A stretch of DNA of 10,535 nucleotides from UBA7398 sp947491605 (GCA_947491605.1 CANLJW010000036.1:1-10535); one strand, 5' to 3'. Shown: positions 1 to 6,239, numbered from the stretch's first letter. A program made the numbers and translations. The notes: generated from the sequence alone by a model not told the origin.

Positions 1-668
1 AGGTCTAGACCCATTCCGTTTGTGAATTGACCTTGCACAGTTCCTTGGAATACGCCGGCTAGCGCACCAAAGGCACCACTAATAGTCCAAGTCGCAATAA
101 TTACCCGATCAACATTTATGCCCGAGACAGCGGCGAGTGAAGCGTTATCCGCATAGGCACGCATATCTTTACCAATATTTGATTTCTTAATAAATAAGGC
201 GATCCCAGTTATTGCAATTGAGGCGCAGAGTAAAACAATTAATTGCGCCCGGGCAATTTGCGCTCCAAGAAATTCGTAGGTTGTTAGTTGGTCTAAATCG
301 AAGCGACGGCTATCGCTGCCAAATATTAAAGATATAGATTGACGAAGAATAAAAGCAATTCCAGTAGCAACTAAGAAAAGCGCAAGCATGCCAGCGCCAC
401 TTCTACGGAGTCTCCGCCATAAAATAAATTCAAGAATTAACGAAACGATAACCCCGATAACCATTGAAAGAATTACTGCGAGCACGAATGGAAGGTGCTG
501 GGATGTGGCTAAAAAGAAAGTTGTAAAAGCGCCTAGGGTTAAGAAATCTCCTGCGGCAAAATTAACTAAATGCAGAACTGAATAAACTAAGGAAATCCCG
601 AGCGCAGCCATACCGAAAATTGAACCTGCAACTAAGCCGTTGAAGAGCAACTGTACAAACTCGGCCAC
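1..668 (-). CDS. livH: Branched-chain amino acid ABC transporter permease LivH (3' end cut off by window edge)
   Basis: This is one of the two inner-membrane permeases of a LIV-type importer for leucine, isoleucine, valine or related compounds. The window holds 222 codons, and the gene continues past base 1; the family is about 290-300 residues, so roughly 70-80 are missing. The N-terminus (LLFNGLVAGSIFGMAALGISLVYSVLHLVNFA, about 7-38) is typical of LivH, including the NFA-GD motif. Hydrophobic segments lie near 10-35, 60-83, 93-116 and 141-160. The cytoplasmic coupling loop (IGKDMRAYADN, then SGINVDRVI, about 165-190) matches the LivH ATPase-contact region. The start is GTG at 668-666, with GAGG seven bases upstream, and no ATG fits. 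The gene reads divergently from the TIGR04076 gene, and a promoter and an operator-like repeat precede it. Further liv genes probably follow outside the window (inference). Confidence 0.9.
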   Translation of the reverse strand, partial: MAEFVQLLFNGLVAGSIFGMAALGISLVYSVLHLVNFAAGDFLTLGAFTTFFLATSQHLPFVLAVILSMVIGVIVSLILEFILWRRLRRSGAGMLALFLVATGIAFILRQSISLIFGSDSRRFDLDQLTTYEFLGAQIARAQLIVLLCASIAITGIALFIKKSNIGKDMRAYADNASLAAVSGINVDRVIIATWTISGAFGALAGVFQGTVQGQFTNGMGLD

Positions 669-695
669 TTGGCAACCTCAATCTTCTGGGTAATG

Positions 696-712
696 AGTAG
701 GTGAAACCTACT
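696..712. promoter_or_regulatory. Operator-like perfect inverted repeat in the livH/TIGR04076 spacer
   Basis: AGTAGGT (696-702), GAA, then ACCTACT (706-712) form a perfect 7-bp inverted repeat with a 3-bp spacer. It overlaps the candidate livH -10 box and covers the predicted start of transcription, where a repressor would act. No T-tract follows on either strand, so a terminator is unlikely. The regulator is unknown, and no transcription factor gene lies in the window. Confidence 0.4.
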
Positions 713-738
713 TTAAGAAATGGGCTTCTGTCAGCCAA
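710..738 (-). promoter_or_regulatory. Putative livH promoter
   Basis: On the minus strand, TTGGCT (738-733) and TAAAGT (715-710) are separated by exactly 17 bp, a good fit to a housekeeping actinobacterial -35/-10 pair (TTGnnn, TAnnnT). The transcription start would fall near 703, leaving a leader of about 35 bases before the GTG start. Its -10 box overlaps the inverted repeat at 696-712. Identified by eye only. Confidence 0.45.
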
Positions 739-743
739 TCCTT

Positions 744-749
744 TACGAT
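744..749 (+). promoter_or_regulatory. Possible -10 box for the TIGR04076 gene
   Basis: TACGAT (744-749) fits the TAnnnT form of an actinobacterial -10 box. It lies seven bases before the GTG at 757, so transcription could begin at or next to the start codon and give a leaderless mRNA. No convincing -35 is seen 16-18 bp upstream. Weak evidence from a six-base match. Confidence 0.2.
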
Positions 750-756
750 AAATGAT

Positions 757-1086
757 GTGAGCGAAGCGACATCTTCCGATATGGAGCTCTTCGATCTTCG
801 GGTAGTTGTGGACCGAATCGAAGGCAGATCTGTCTGTGGCATGAAAGTTGGAGATTACTTCGAAGTAACAAATAGCGCGGAATTACGAATCCCGGCAGGC
901 AAACATTTTTGTATGTATGCAATCCAAGCCGTGATGCCGCTGCTCCCAGCAAAGCAACGACAGATGCCGGATGGAGATTGGCTGGAAAAGGATTCGTTTG
1001 CGGTTTGTCCAGATCCAGATGAGCGGGTCGTGATGCGGATTGAGAGAACTCGAAAAGTTAAATTAAATTCGGGGGATTTAACTTAA
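757..1086 (+). CDS. TIGR04076 family protein, function unknown
   Basis: This small soluble protein (109 residues) has features I associate with the TIGR04076 family: CGMKVGDYFEV (27-37), the glycine/cysteine stretch GKHFCMYA (48-55), LLPAKQR (62-68), and CPDPDERVVMRIER (84-97). The three cysteines (C27, C52, C84) sit at family positions. No enzymatic activity is established for the family as far as I know. The start is uncertain. GTG at 757 gives 109 residues, while ATG at 781 (MELFDLRVVV) removes eight poorly conserved residues and begins just before the conserved core; neither has a clear Shine-Dalgarno sequence. The gene converges on the aldo/keto reductase operon, sharing 4 bp, so the two sets may be functionally linked although on opposite strands (inference). 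Confidence 0.75.
   Translation: MSEATSSDMELFDLRVVVDRIEGRSVCGMKVGDYFEVTNSAELRIPAGKHFCMYAIQAVMPLLPAKQRQMPDGDWLEKDSFAVCPDPDERVVMRIERTRKVKLNSGDLT
1055..1084. terminator. AT-rich hairpin at convergent gene ends, possible bidirectional terminator
   Basis: AAGTTAAAT (1055-1063) and ATTTAACTT (1076-1084) are perfect 9-bp inverted repeats around a 12-base loop containing five G. The structure sits across the shared end of the TIGR04076 gene and the aldo/keto reductase gene. On the minus strand the stem is followed by a short T run, and on the plus strand by T/A-rich sequence. Each arm holds only one G/C pair, so the stem is weak for a classical intrinsic terminator. The alternative is a coincidence of AT-rich coding sequence. 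Confidence 0.35.
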
Positions 1087-2123
1087 TTATTATTGGTGTG
1101 CATAATATTTCGATGTTTATCAAAATATCTTTCCAAATGATAAACCGGACCTTTTGGCCCCTTAGACTTTTTCAGTACTTCAGCTATTTCTAGTAGCTCT
1201 CCTTCAGTAAATTTAATATTTGGAATTTTTAGGTTTGAATCCATATGCGAAATGTTTCTAGCTCCAACTATTACTGCTTTAACTGCTGGGCGGTTAAGGA
1301 CCCAAGCTGATGCAATAGTTCCGATATCGGTTTTATGCGATATTGCAATTTCATTAAGAGTTGAGAGGAGATTTTGGAATAGGTCCCAACCGCCAAACTC
1401 ATCAATAATTAATTGGTACTTAACGCTAGATCGGGTTTCGACAGCTTTTGGTTCTGGTTGATTTAAGAATTTTTCAGAGAGAAAGCCACCAGCTACGGTT
1501 CCGTAACAGAGAATTCCAATTCCATTTTCAATACAGAATTGGGCCATACCTTCTTCTGCGCGACGATCCAATATTGAGTATTGGATTTGGTGACTTGCTG
1601 GAGTAAATCCAGCTGCAACAATCTCTTTCAAACGATCAACATCAAAATTTGTTACACCGATATGCTTAATTTTGCCCGCGGTTTTCAATTTGAAAAGCTC
1701 TTCCATCGCAGCCAGATAGTGGCGATCTTCATATTTCCACCAATGTAATTGCACGATATCTACTTGATCCACTCCTAAGCGCGAAAGCGAGCGATTAACA
1801 ATGGTGGCAACATCGGTTCTATCGAAATTACTTAGGAATTTCTCATTTGGGACGTATTTCGTATGCAATTGAATTTGGTCTCTAGCGCTTGCGCCACTCT
1901 TCTTCGAAAGCTCTAAAAGTGCCTTACCGATTAACTCTTCAACACCGGTATAGATATCGCCAAAATCTAAAGTTGTAATACCCGCTTCTATAAATGCGAC
2001 GGTATCTGCAACGGCTTGCTCATCTTCAATCTTTCGATCTAGCGAATGCCCAGAACTTAATTGCCAACCACCTTTAATAACTGGCGCAATTTTGTACCCT
2101 GGAACTAGTTCGCGTTTAATCAT
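1083..2123 (-). CDS. Aldo/keto reductase (stand-alone)
   Basis: A predicted cytosolic NAD(P)H-dependent oxidoreductase of the aldo/keto reductase superfamily, 346 residues in a (beta/alpha)8 barrel. The catalytic tetrad is complete: D53 and Y58 (LDFGDIYTG), K89 (HTKYV) and H127 (VQLHWW). GVTNFD (156-161), QIQYSILDRR (179-188) and the cofactor-phosphate-binding region VGARN (286-290) follow in the usual order. The tail, VYHLERYFDKHRNIM (327-341), is typical of stand-alone members of this subgroup. The ATG overlaps the stop of the upstream gene as ATGA, with only a weak Shine-Dalgarno sequence (AGAAG), so it is probably translationally coupled. It is a diverged paralogue of the upstream reductase (shared KY-x5-GGWD-x-FQN-LSTL block) but lacks the RidA-like domain. 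The substrate is unknown. It is last in the operon, ending in a 4-bp overlap with the convergent TIGR04076 gene. Confidence 0.9.
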   Translation of the reverse strand: MIKRELVPGYKIAPVIKGGWQLSSGHSLDRKIEDEQAVADTVAFIEAGITTLDFGDIYTGVEELIGKALLELSKKSGASARDQIQLHTKYVPNEKFLSNFDRTDVATIVNRSLSRLGVDQVDIVQLHWWKYEDRHYLAAMEELFKLKTAGKIKHIGVTNFDVDRLKEIVAAGFTPASHQIQYSILDRRAEEGMAQFCIENGIGILCYGTVAGGFLSEKFLNQPEPKAVETRSSVKYQLIIDEFGGWDLFQNLLSTLNEIAISHKTDIGTIASAWVLNRPAVKAVIVGARNISHMDSNLKIPNIKFTEGELLEIAEVLKKSKGPKGPVYHLERYFDKHRNIMHTNNN

Positions 2124-3568
2124 TGAATGACAGCTTCTACTTCAATCTCTACTAAGTATTCTTCACCGATTAATTTTGCTTCCACCATTGTGTTTGCCGG
2201 CCGAATATCGGCAAACCTTTCGCCATGTACTCTTGAAACGGCTTCCCAATTTTTCATCTCACTTATATAAATTCTCGAACGTACAACATCGGAGAGTTTT
2301 GCACCCAAAGATTCAAGTGATGCTTCAATTTTATCGATTACAAAATGAGTTTGTGCAATTGGGTCATTTACGCCAATAGCAAGTGCGCCATGTGTAGCAG
2401 TTGTGCCAGAAACTAGAACACGGTCTCCAATTTTTACAGCACGTGAATATCCGGCGAGCACTTCCCAGGTCGTTCCAGAATCAATTCGAGTTTTTCCGGC
2501 AGATTCAATCGCTTTATATACTGGTGGAAAATCTTCTAAGTGATGGCTTAAATCGCCCGATGCTGTTAAGTAAGGTGGCTTTCGGTATTCATCGCCACAA
2601 TCACCCGGGATCGGCAGCAGTTCAGCTAGCGTCTTTGCAATCTCGTTTCGTGCTGAATCGGAAAGTTCGAAAGAGAAGAGTGAAGCTGCATCGCTAATGT
2701 GGGCGTTTTCGCCAAGTCGGGCCCCGATAATTACTGCACCAACCGACTTTTGCCCAAGTTGATACTTACTTGCAACTGTAGAAATTGATCGATCAACTGA
2801 TTTACTAATTTTATCTAGAGTACTTAAAACGTTTTGGAATTTATCCCATCCGCCCGCCGCATCGATAAACCGCTTGTATTTCATTAAGGACCAGTTCGCT
2901 AAACCATCAGCGGCAGGTTCGGTTTTTCCCAGCCATTTCTGAGAGAGGAAGCCACCGCACAAAGTCCCATATGCCAATATTGCGATCCGGTTTTCGGCAC
3001 AGTAATCCGCCATCTTGCCGCCACCGCGTTGGTCAATTAGCGAATATGAAATTTGGTTAGAGACTAAATCAACGCCGCTAGATTTTGCTATTCGCAGGTG
3101 CGCAGTATCAAAATTTGTAGTTCCGATGGCGCCGATTAAGCCTTCAACTTTCAATTCCTGTAAATAAATCAGTGCGTCTAGCCAATAAGGATTCGCAAAA
3201 TTCCAAGCATGATATTGAAGTAAGTCAACTTTCTCACTTTGTAACCGCTTGCAACGTTCTTTAATAGCTGCGCGAACTTGTTCCCGAGTAACTGGACCAG
3301 GCTTTGGTACCCACTTAGTTAGCATGGTGGCGGACTTACCGCTCGGATTATTTTTTTTGAAATAACCGGCGATGATTTCGGCGGAACCATAATGATCAGC
3401 CATATCAAAAGTATTTAATCCAGCATCTGCATAAGGTGCCATAAATGCTGAGGTCGCAACTGGGTCGAGCGTGTTTCCGTTCTTTTCCATATCGGCTATC
3501 TGCCATAAACCTGTGACGGCTCGAGAGATTTCTAAACCAGGTGCAAGTTTATATTTTTCAATACCCAT
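2120..3568 (-). CDS. Aldo/keto reductase fused to a C-terminal RidA/YjgF-like domain
   Basis: A 482-residue two-domain protein. Residues 1 to about 325 are an aldo/keto reductase with an intact tetrad: D55 and Y60 (FDMADHYG), K85 (LTKWV) and H120 (LLQYHAW), with IGARLG (281-286) for cofactor binding. A linker (about 326-360) leads to a RidA/YjgF/UK114-like domain (about 362-482): SRAVKIGDRVLVSGTTA, then DKIEASLESLGAKLSDVVRSRIYIS, then RPANTMVEAKL and VEIEVEAV. RidA enzymes hydrolyse reactive enamines and imines, and their ligand-binding arginine (PARS in E. coli RidA) is Asn459 here (PANT), so classical deaminase activity is doubtful. It begins 18 bp after the ATPase stop codon's last base, with only AAGG 13 bases before the ATG. 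The single frame is uninterrupted, so the fusion is genuine. A link to a nitrogen-containing carbonyl substrate brought in by the operon's transporter is inference. Confidence 0.9.
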   Translation of the reverse strand: MGIEKYKLAPGLEISRAVTGLWQIADMEKNGNTLDPVATSAFMAPYADAGLNTFDMADHYGSAEIIAGYFKKNNPSGKSATMLTKWVPKPGPVTREQVRAAIKERCKRLQSEKVDLLQYHAWNFANPYWLDALIYLQELKVEGLIGAIGTTNFDTAHLRIAKSSGVDLVSNQISYSLIDQRGGGKMADYCAENRIAILAYGTLCGGFLSQKWLGKTEPAADGLANWSLMKYKRFIDAAGGWDKFQNVLSTLDKISKSVDRSISTVASKYQLGQKSVGAVIIGARLGENAHISDAASLFSFELSDSARNEIAKTLAELLPIPGDCGDEYRKPPYLTASGDLSHHLEDFPPVYKAIESAGKTRIDSGTTWEVLAGYSRAVKIGDRVLVSGTTATHGALAIGVNDPIAQTHFVIDKIEASLESLGAKLSDVVRSRIYISEMKNWEAVSRVHGERFADIRPANTMVEAKLIGEEYLVEIEVEAVIQ

Positions 3569-3583
3569 GTCGGGGAGAGTACC

Positions 3584-4330
3584 TTAAAGCCGTCCAGCTT
3601 GATGAACCCGTTTTATAAAATCTTTAGTTTTGGGATTGCTTGGGTTACCAATAACTTCGTTAGGTGTGCCACGTTCAATAATGGTGCCAGATTCTAAATA
3701 ACAAACTTGGTCGGCAACTTGAGTCGCAAAACCCATTTCATGCGTTGCTAAAACCATGGTCATACCATCGCTCTTTAAATCGCGCACAATGCTTAGTACT
3801 TCATTAACCAATACTGGATCTAGCGCGGAAGTCACTTCGTCCAATAGCAATAACCGTGGATTAACCGCAAGCGAGCGGATGATTGCGACCCGTTGTTGCT
3901 GGCCACCACTTAGTCGATCCGGGTATTGCTCGGCTTTATCAAGTAAATCAAAGCGTTTCAAAAGTTGGTTTGAAATTTCAAAAGCTTCTTCTTTGGTCTT
4001 ATGATGAACTTTTATTGGGGAGAGCGCAATGTTTTCGCGTACAGTCATATGTGGAAAAAGATTAAAAGATTGAAAAATCATTCCTAATTTACGACGCACT
4101 TCATCTGGGTCGATTTCTGGATCAGATATCTCAACTCCGTCTAGCAAAATAGCGCCGTCATCAATTGTCTCTAACAGGTTAATACATCTAAGTAAGGTAG
4201 ATTTTCCAGAACCAGATGCACCTATTAAAACAGTTGCAGTATGTACCGGAACTGCTAACGATAAATCATCTATCACAATTTCACTACCAAAAGATTTTCG
4301 TAAGTTTCTAATTTCCAGAACAGGTTGCAT
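3584..4330 (-). CDS. Polar amino acid ABC transporter ATP-binding protein (GlnQ/HisP type)
   Basis: The cytoplasmic ATPase powering the importer encoded just upstream, 248 residues, the usual size. All nucleotide-binding motifs are present: Walker A GASGSGKST (37-45), Q-loop Q87 (MIFQSFNLF), signature LSGGQQQR (140-147), Walker B LLLLDE (160-165), D-loop SALD (168-171) and switch H197 (ATHEM). The SFNLFPHMTV stretch and HEMGFA are characteristic of the PAAT (polar amino acid) subfamily. The ATG shares one base with the permease stop (TGATG) and has GAAGG nine bases upstream. It would work as a dimer beneath the permease. The substrate cannot be told from this subunit; glutamine, histidine, arginine and cystine systems all look alike here. 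Confidence 0.95.
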   Translation of the reverse strand: MQPVLEIRNLRKSFGSEIVIDDLSLAVPVHTATVLIGASGSGKSTLLRCINLLETIDDGAILLDGVEISDPEIDPDEVRRKLGMIFQSFNLFPHMTVRENIALSPIKVHHKTKEEAFEISNQLLKRFDLLDKAEQYPDRLSGGQQQRVAIIRSLAVNPRLLLLDEVTSALDPVLVNEVLSIVRDLKSDGMTMVLATHEMGFATQVADQVCYLESGTIIERGTPNEVIGNPSNPKTKDFIKRVHQAGRL

Positions 4331-5199
4331 CAGATCGTACCTTCAGCATTCTGCCGAGAATATGAGCCGCGAATGGCTTTATCGGTATAACGCGTTAGCG
4401 GAATTGTGATTAATAGGAAGAGAATTGCTGCTACGACATATGGGGTGTAGTTAAAAGTTCGGCTGCTATTTATTTGGGCAGCTCTAATTGCATCGATTAC
4501 CCCAAGAATTGAAACTAAACCCGTATCTTTAAGTAGCGAAACAAAATCATTTAAAAGTGGGGGAATTACTCGACGAAGAGCTTGTGGTAACACTACAAAT
4601 CGCATTGTTTGCGCGCTTGATAAACCGAGCGATCGTGCCGCCGCTTTTTGGCTGGGGTGGATTGAGAGTATGCCACTGCGGATAACTTCTGAAACATATG
4701 CCGAATAAGTAAGTATTACCGCGACCGAACCCAGAATAGTTACATTGCTTGTGATTGCGCGTAGTTGTAGTGCCGGAACACCGAACCCAACTAAGAGGAT
4801 TACTAATAAGAGTGGAACGCCGCGAAAAATATCGGTATAAGCAGCAGCGAGAAATCGAAAAGGTGTTAGAGCTGCCGATTTAGTAGTTCTCAATATTGCG
4901 AGCGAGAGCGCAATTATTCCGATACAAATAGAGCCAATAACTGTGAGTTTTAAATTAAGCCAGAGACCCTTAATTACAGTAGGAAAGACTTCCTTGCCAT
5001 AATCAACATCAAAAAAGGTTTTCCTAACAACTTCCCAGCCGGGAGATGTAATGGTCGCAATCAAAAGTGCACCGATTACGATTATTGATGAAATGGCTGC
5101 AATCGAGATTTGTCGCTTAGAAATTCGCGCTCTGGTCGCCCGTCGTTCTAATTCACGAGAGCTTGGCGACCATGAATGATTAAATGCCATGGTCGCCAA
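4330..5199 (-). CDS. Polar amino acid ABC transporter permease (HisM/GlnP family)
   Basis: The membrane subunit of the importer, 289 residues. A basic cytoplasmic N-terminus (about 15-29) precedes a first membrane helix (31-51). Further hydrophobic segments lie near 80-104, 128-146, 153-170, 216-236 and 253-269. The coupling EAA loop is clear: KAAARSLGLS (185-194) through FVVLPQALRRVIPPL (201-215), the hallmark of the His/Glu/Gln/Arg permease family. It is the only permease gene in the operon, so the transporter is probably a homodimer. The start is ambiguous. TTG at 5199 has AAGG only four bases before it, while ATG at 5190 (MAFNHSW) has the same AAGG 13 bases away; the two differ by three residues. 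It lies 17 bp downstream of the binding protein gene and overlaps the ATPase gene by one base. Confidence 0.93.
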   Translation of the reverse strand: MATMAFNHSWSPSSRELERRATRARISKRQISIAAISSIIVIGALLIATITSPGWEVVRKTFFDVDYGKEVFPTVIKGLWLNLKLTVIGSICIGIIALSLAILRTTKSAALTPFRFLAAAYTDIFRGVPLLLVILLVGFGVPALQLRAITSNVTILGSVAVILTYSAYVSEVIRSGILSIHPSQKAAARSLGLSSAQTMRFVVLPQALRRVIPPLLNDFVSLLKDTGLVSILGVIDAIRAAQINSSRTFNYTPYVVAAILFLLITIPLTRYTDKAIRGSYSRQNAEGTI

Positions 5200-5216
5200 A
5201 CTACCTTAACTCGTAA

Positions 5217-6071
5217 CTATTCTTTGATTACAGGTGCGCCGGCTTCAGTAGATAACCATTGTGTAGTTATCGCATCGAGCGTTCCATCTGCAGTAATTGC
5301 ATCAACTGCGCCACTTACGCATGTTGTAAGTGGGCTATCTTTTGCAAGCAAGAGTCCGAATTGATCGCCAACTCCATTAGATGGAAGTTGTCCGACAATA
5401 ATTCCCTTAGGAATTTCAACGCCAGCTAAGTAGAAAGCAGTTGGAAGATCAACTACTAGTCCATCTATCTGCTTATTCTTTAGCGCAGAAACTGCGGCAG
5501 CGTTATCGTTGAAAACTGATGGTGTGCTACCGATTTGATTTAAAATTACATCAAGTGACGTTGTACCAACTGCAGCGCCTAACTTTGCACCTTTCAAGTC
5601 AGCAATAGAAGTTTTACCTTCAATTTTGCTGCCAGCGAAAGAGACAATGGCTTGCGGTGCGGTGTAGTAAGGAGAAGAGAAATCGACTGCAACTTTTCGT
5701 TCATCGGTAATTGAGAACTGTTGCAAGTTGAAATCGAAAGTTTTTGCTCCAGGTGTGACTGCGCCATCAAATGTAGTTCTTACCCATACAACTTCATCAT
5801 TTGTATAACCAAGCGCCTTAGCAACCGCATAAGCGACCGCCCCTTCAAAACCATTTCCAGTTTCTGGCTTGTCATCTATAACCCATGGGTAATAGGCAGG
5901 TTCGCCAGTTGCGATTGTTAACTTTCCAGCCGTTAGAGTAGGTAAATCCGCTTTCGCGCAGGAAGCCGAAGCGGTTTCACTTGAACTATCGGACTTTGCG
6001 CATCCAGTTAGCACCATCGCGGAAGCAGCGATTAGCCCCAGAATTGCAATCTTTTTCTTATTCATCTTCAT
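5217..6071 (-). CDS. Amino acid ABC transporter substrate-binding lipoprotein (family 3)
   Basis: The extracytoplasmic receptor of the importer, 284 residues. A short signal peptide, MKMNKKKIAILGLIAASAMV, is followed by the lipobox LTGC with Cys24 as the lipidated residue. The SBP_bac_3 fold follows: GKLTIATGEPAYYPW (49-63), GFEGAVAYAVAKALG (74-88), FDFNLQQFSITDERK (112-126) and VDFSSPYYTAPQAIV (129-143). By analogy with HisJ-type proteins, R125 would bind the ligand carboxylate and D208 its amino group, so an amino acid or close relative is the likely ligand. Cys38 and Cys251 may form a disulfide closing the mature protein. The frame extends to 6131, but ATG at 6071 has GGGGG six bases upstream and starts directly at the signal peptide, so I prefer it. 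It is first in the operon and has its own promoter candidate. Confidence 0.93.
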   Translation of the reverse strand: MKMNKKKIAILGLIAASAMVLTGCAKSDSSSETASASCAKADLPTLTAGKLTIATGEPAYYPWVIDDKPETGNGFEGAVAYAVAKALGYTNDEVVWVRTTFDGAVTPGAKTFDFNLQQFSITDERKVAVDFSSPYYTAPQAIVSFAGSKIEGKTSIADLKGAKLGAAVGTTSLDVILNQIGSTPSVFNDNAAAVSALKNKQIDGLVVDLPTAFYLAGVEIPKGIIVGQLPSNGVGDQFGLLLAKDSPLTTCVSGAVDAITADGTLDAITTQWLSTEAGAPVIKE

Positions 6072-6102
6072 CTGAAACCCCCGATTAAGTAATAGTTGGA
6101 CG

Positions 6103-6131
6103 AGCCTAATTTGTGACCTGCCCAACCGCAA
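6103..6131 (-). promoter_or_regulatory. Putative promoter of the ABC transporter/aldo-keto reductase operon
   Basis: On the minus strand, TTGCGG (6131-6126) and TAGGCT (6108-6103) are 17 bp apart, consistent with TTGnnn and TAnnnT. Transcription would start near 6096, giving a leader of about 25 bases that includes the GGGGG ribosome binding site before the ATG at 6071. One copy of a 9-bp direct repeat lies inside its spacer. Visual call only. Confidence 0.4.
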
Positions 6132-6167
6132 GGCGTCCGATTTGATGCGATATCCGCTATTTGTGAC
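6109..6167. repeat. Pair of 9-bp direct repeats ATTTGTGAC in the divergent control region
   Basis: ATTTGTGAC occurs at 6109-6117 and again at 6159-6167, exactly 50 bp apart (about five helical turns) and so on the same face of the DNA. The first copy lies between the -35 and -10 of the leftward promoter; the second is about 70 bp before pckG. TGTGA is also a half-site of CRP/GlxR-type regulators, but neither copy has the matching TCACA half. I could not place a convincing pckG promoter in the same region. Confidence 0.35.
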
Positions 6168-6199
6168 TGAGCGAACACTTTAAAGCGCAAAGTTGTAAT

Positions 6200-6235
6200 A
6201 AAGGAGGATTACCCTTCCGTTACCTACCGGGGAGG
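6200..6235 (+). promoter_or_regulatory. Two Shine-Dalgarno sequences before pckG
   Basis: GGGGAGG (6229-6235) lies four bases before the pckG ATG at 6240 and is the working ribosome binding site. A fuller match to the 16S tail, AAAGGAGG (6200-6207), lies 28 bp further upstream with no ATG, GTG or TTG at usable distance. The surroundings are similar (GGAGGATTA versus GGAGGATCA), as if a short duplication had occurred. The upstream copy could act as a standby site. Confidence 0.5.
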
Positions 6236-6239
6236 ATCA

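Noticed and set aside
388..585. Rightward 65-codon open frame
   Set aside because: It lies wholly on the strand opposite livH, whose frame is continuous and strongly recognisable; the translated product has no family features.
2401..2697. Rightward 98-codon open frame opposite the AKR-RidA fusion
   Set aside because: Antisense to a well-supported gene, with no recognisable motif and no ribosome binding site.
3756..4065. Two overlapping rightward frames opposite the ATPase gene
   Set aside because: Both are shadows of the ATPase coding sequence, which has every ABC motif in the other frame.
5200..5216. Possible hairpin between the binding protein and permease genes, as often found for setting their expression ratio
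   Set aside because: The 17 bp spacer and its flanks show a short repeated AGTTA but no usable stem.
6072..6131. N-terminal extension of the substrate-binding protein to 6131
   Set aside because: It would place 20 residues, including several arginines, before a normal lipoprotein signal peptide; ATG 6071 has a ribosome binding site, and the extension overlaps the candidate promoter.
6177..6193. Short inverted repeat (ACTTT/AAAGT) before pckG
   Set aside because: Only a 5-bp AT-rich stem; expected by chance in sequence of this composition.
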